DNA from: Falciphora oryzae
Taxonomy: Eukaryota; Ascomycota; Sordariomycetes; Magnaporthales; Magnaporthaceae
DNA length: 64,000 nucleotides
Assembly (NCBI GenBank): GCA_000733355.1
Contig: JNVV01000012.1
Coordinates: 585,655-649,654 of the forward strand
Direction: 5' to 3'
Shown here: positions 63,626 through 64,000 of the stretch, piece after piece
Layout of the letters: the number at the start of each line of letters is the position of its first letter
How positions within the stretch are numbered: position 1 is the first letter of the stretch
The notes under the pieces: generated by a model
The model's input: the letters and a program-made list of their open reading frames with translations, nothing else
The model's database searches: none
What the model was told of the DNA's origin: nothing
Made by a program: the position numbers and the translations under genes

Positions 63626-64000
63626 TTAATGCCCTGCTGTTCCGAGAGGGTCCCCGCCCATCTCCTCCTCCATCTCCCGCCTCCGCCGCACCCAGTCCTC
63701 ACCCTGCTCAACCGCGTCCATCAGACCGTGGCGCCAGCCACCCGCCGTATCCTTCTTCCAGCCGATCTCGCGCAGGTCCCAGGCGAACAGGCTCTCGGAC
63801 AAGCTCCCGCCGCCGGGGACCTGCACGAGCCCTACAGCCAGGTCAACAATGTCGGGCCGCCTGCGTGTGGCGTAGAAGACGGCGGCCGAGCAGGCGCCGC
63901 AAAAGTAGCGATCCACGCCCTCGGAGCTCTTGTAGTACCGCAGCGTGCCGGTTCGGGTGTCCTGCTTATCGTCGACTGCGGCCCTGAGTGCGTCAATGTT
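63626..64000 (-). CDS. GFA/CENP-V-domain protein, C-terminal part
   Basis: The minus-strand frame is open from the window edge to a stop at 63626-63628. It reads IDALRAAVDDKQD, TGTLRYYKSSEGVDRYFCGA, then CSAAVFYATRRRPDIVDLAV, the second half of a glutathione-dependent formaldehyde-activating (GFA, CENP-V-like) fold, whose YFCG-x-C zinc-binding pair is visible (FCGACSA). The tail (LREIGWKKDTAGGWRHGLMD, then a Glu/Arg-rich helix) is typical of fungal members. The N-terminal half and its zinc ligands lie outside the window. It has normal codon use and no RIP stops, so it is a host gene. GFA proteins bind zinc; substrates are generally unknown. Confidence 0.8.
   Translation of the reverse strand, partial: NIDALRAAVDDKQDTRTGTLRYYKSSEGVDRYFCGACSAAVFYATRRRPDIVDLAVGLVQVPGGGSLSESLFAWDLREIGWKKDTAGGWRHGLMDAVEQGEDWVRRRREMEEEMGGDPLGTAGH

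Overview
The window looks like a repeat island from a filamentous ascomycete (Pezizomycotina). About 60 kb (roughly 674-60875) of AT-rich, nested and mostly dead transposable elements lies between two GC-rich, apparently single-copy flanks. The elements carry very many TGG/CAG/CAA-to-stop changes and strand-consistent C-to-T or G-to-A changes, as expected from repeat-induced point mutation (RIP). The species cannot be named from the sequence. The only recognisable host gene is the 3' part of a GFA/CENP-V-domain gene running off the right edge on the minus strand.

Layout: a scrap of A-type LTR (674-723); a 5'-truncated Tad-like LINE (724-1787, resuming 28904-31843); inside it a minus-strand Ty3/gypsy element E (1788-28898, TSD ATAAG). 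E hosts gypsy D (2974-10151, TSD GCAAT), copia F (12922-20805, TSD CAAAA), a pogo-like DNA transposon P2 and MITEs M1-M4, with M5 and M6 nested inside M4. Then gypsy A (31844-58857) hosts pogo P4, a solo A-type LTR (TSD TTGCC) that is itself split by gypsy C (38654-48179, TSD CTATA), copia G (49268-57097, TSD CGAAG) and MITE M7. Gypsy C hosts pogo P1 and a piece of filler DNA. A broken pogo P3 with a solo LTR (TSD CCAAA) follows. The matching target-site duplications let nearly every element be reassembled and the order of insertion be read.

The most interesting content is cargo. Gypsies C and D carry, between the chromodomain end of pol and the 3' LTR, an antisense ORF whose N-terminus has six cysteines spaced C-x2-C-x7-C-x9-C-x2-C-x7-C, close to a fungal Zn2Cys6 cluster, followed by a predicted coiled coil. 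Directly behind its stop is an antisense 72-nt tRNA-like sequence with a perfect pol III B box. Gypsy E appears to carry a decayed ORF of the same kind. Copias F and G carry, in the same antisense position, a different conserved basic protein with a six-cysteine tail; in F its start has a strong Kozak context. Convergent antisense Cys-rich ORFs in three retroelement families are the best candidate here for an under-described system.

A second theme is the TA-targeting pogo/MITE family. Each end carries a tandemly duplicated ~16-17 bp motif that usually agrees within an element but differs between elements, so MITEs can be matched to transposase-bearing partners (M1 and M7 with P4, M4 with P2).
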